This document shows positions 63,580-64,000 of a stretch of DNA of 64,000 nt, piece after piece; within the stretch, counting starts at the first letter, position 1; each line of letters opens with the position of its first letter. A program made the position numbers and the translations under genes. The notes beneath the pieces are model-generated. The model made no database searches. It was not told where the DNA came from and saw nothing but the letters and a program-made list of their open reading frames with translations. Origin of the DNA: Methylophilaceae bacterium (GTDB lineage: Bacteria > Pseudomonadota > Gammaproteobacteria > Burkholderiales > Methylophilaceae); NCBI GenBank assembly GCA_013141125.1, contig JABFRO010000001.1, forward strand, positions 744,001 to 808,000, given 5' to 3'.

Positions 63580-64000
63580 TCAGGCGTTTTCTAACCCAAT
63601 TAAACCTTGCGTTAAACTAGCAATAGATGACTGCACCACTTTTTTGGGAAAATATCTCATCTCATCAGGTTTAAGTGGAAAGTTTGGCAAATACTCTTGC
63701 AGCAATTTGAGCACCATTACCGCTTGGTTAAAATCGCGTTGTTTTTTTACAGGCTCTCGATCAGCTTGCTGAGATAACCATGCCTTATGCAAGGAAAACG
63801 CTCTCGGGTCGGGCACTGGCATTAGAACAGGCAATCCGCTTGAGGCAATTACTATAGATTCAACACGCGGTGAATTTGCCAACCATTCTAAATTAGGGAC
63901 TTCAACCAGCTCAAGATCTCCAGCAGACATTGCCTCAGGTTTTACATAAGACATTCCCTTGTCTTGAGTAATAAAATCAACCATAAACCCATCTTTATTG
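63580..64000 (-). CDS. GSU2403-type nucleotidyltransferase-fold protein, 5' end beyond window
   Basis: The C-terminal 139 codons of a gene whose frame stays open to the window edge (NKDGFMVDFITQDKGMSYVK upstream of the first Met). It matches my recollection of the GSU2403 nucleotidyltransferase-fold family: PNLEWLANSPRVESIVIASSG, PVPDPRAFSLHKAWLSQQAD, REPVKKQRDFNQAVMVLKLL, YLPNFPLKPDEMRYFPKKVV. The N-terminal catalytic part lies outside. Function unknown. Confidence 0.75.
   Translation of the reverse strand, partial: NKDGFMVDFITQDKGMSYVKPEAMSAGDLELVEVPNLEWLANSPRVESIVIASSGLPVLMPVPDPRAFSLHKAWLSQQADREPVKKQRDFNQAVMVLKLLQEYLPNFPLKPDEMRYFPKKVVQSSIASLTQGLIGLENA

Overview
The window looks like a chromosome segment of a betaproteobacterium, probably of the Nitrosomonadales/Methylophilales type. 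This is inferred from the protein families and moderate GC, not from a marker gene; no rRNA or tRNA was recognised. Coding density is high, and many gene products carry Sec, Tat or lipoprotein signals.

Layout, left to right. (1) 1-3.8 kb, minus strand: a DUF1549/DUF1553 protein with one CxxCH motif and a DUF1501 protein cut by the window edge. (2) 4.7-13.8 kb, minus: a complete mdtABC/muxABC-like RND efflux operon with its outer-membrane factor; the mdtB-like gene is split by a frameshift in a 7-base homopolymer. (3) 14.3-20.1 kb, plus: a periplasmic sulfur-type cluster with a metallo-beta-lactamase-fold hydrolase, an arylsulfotransferase-like protein, a sulfatase, and a SoxC-like sulfite dehydrogenase with a cytochrome c. 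(4) 20.3-29.2 kb: two paralogous four-helix membrane proteins, a HAD phosphatase, a second RND pump with adaptor, and a PQQ-type sugar dehydrogenase, punctuated by palindromic MITE-like repeats. (5) 29.4-37.9 kb, minus: periplasmic proteins (TlpA-like redoxin, DsbD/ScsB-like reductase, GlcG-like protein, cytochrome lipoprotein, two 'GDSRGHWEG' paralogues, DUF6152, a rhodanese-like protein without its cysteine, a Tat-exported dienelactone hydrolase). (6) 38.3-43.2 kb: tonB-exbB-exbD-exbD, a sigma-54 enhancer-binding regulator resembling SfnR, and a cytochrome b561. (7) 43.5-53.5 kb: housekeeping genes (glycosyltransferase, LpxH-like phosphoesterase, diacylglycerol kinase, ferrochelatase, OFA-type MFS carrier, guaB, guaA). 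A four-helix-bundle cassette with perfect terminal inverted repeats sits exactly between guaB and guaA. (8) 53.6-58.3 kb, minus: polysaccharide genes (CapD/WbpM-like dehydratase, Wzz with a nine-copy GNA repeat, initiating sugar transferase, epimerase). (9) 58.4-64 kb, minus: a decaying accessory zone with vapBC-type and hicAB toxin-antitoxin modules, antitoxin, toxin and epimerase remnants, two AAA/DUF4143 ATPases and a truncated nucleotidyltransferase-fold gene.

The main integrating observation is a set of six -24/-12 (sigma-54) promoter matches with correct GG-N10-GC spacing. Each is correctly oriented and lies about 25-250 bp ahead of an operon: DUF1553-DUF1501; MBL-arylsulfotransferase; rhodanese-DUF6152; dienelactone hydrolase (a perfect consensus); tonB-exbBD; cytochrome b561. 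A sigma-54 activator is encoded in the middle of them. I infer one sigma-54 regulon for TonB-energised uptake and periplasmic processing of a compound that may be sulfur-containing; the substrate and the TonB-dependent receptor are not visible here.
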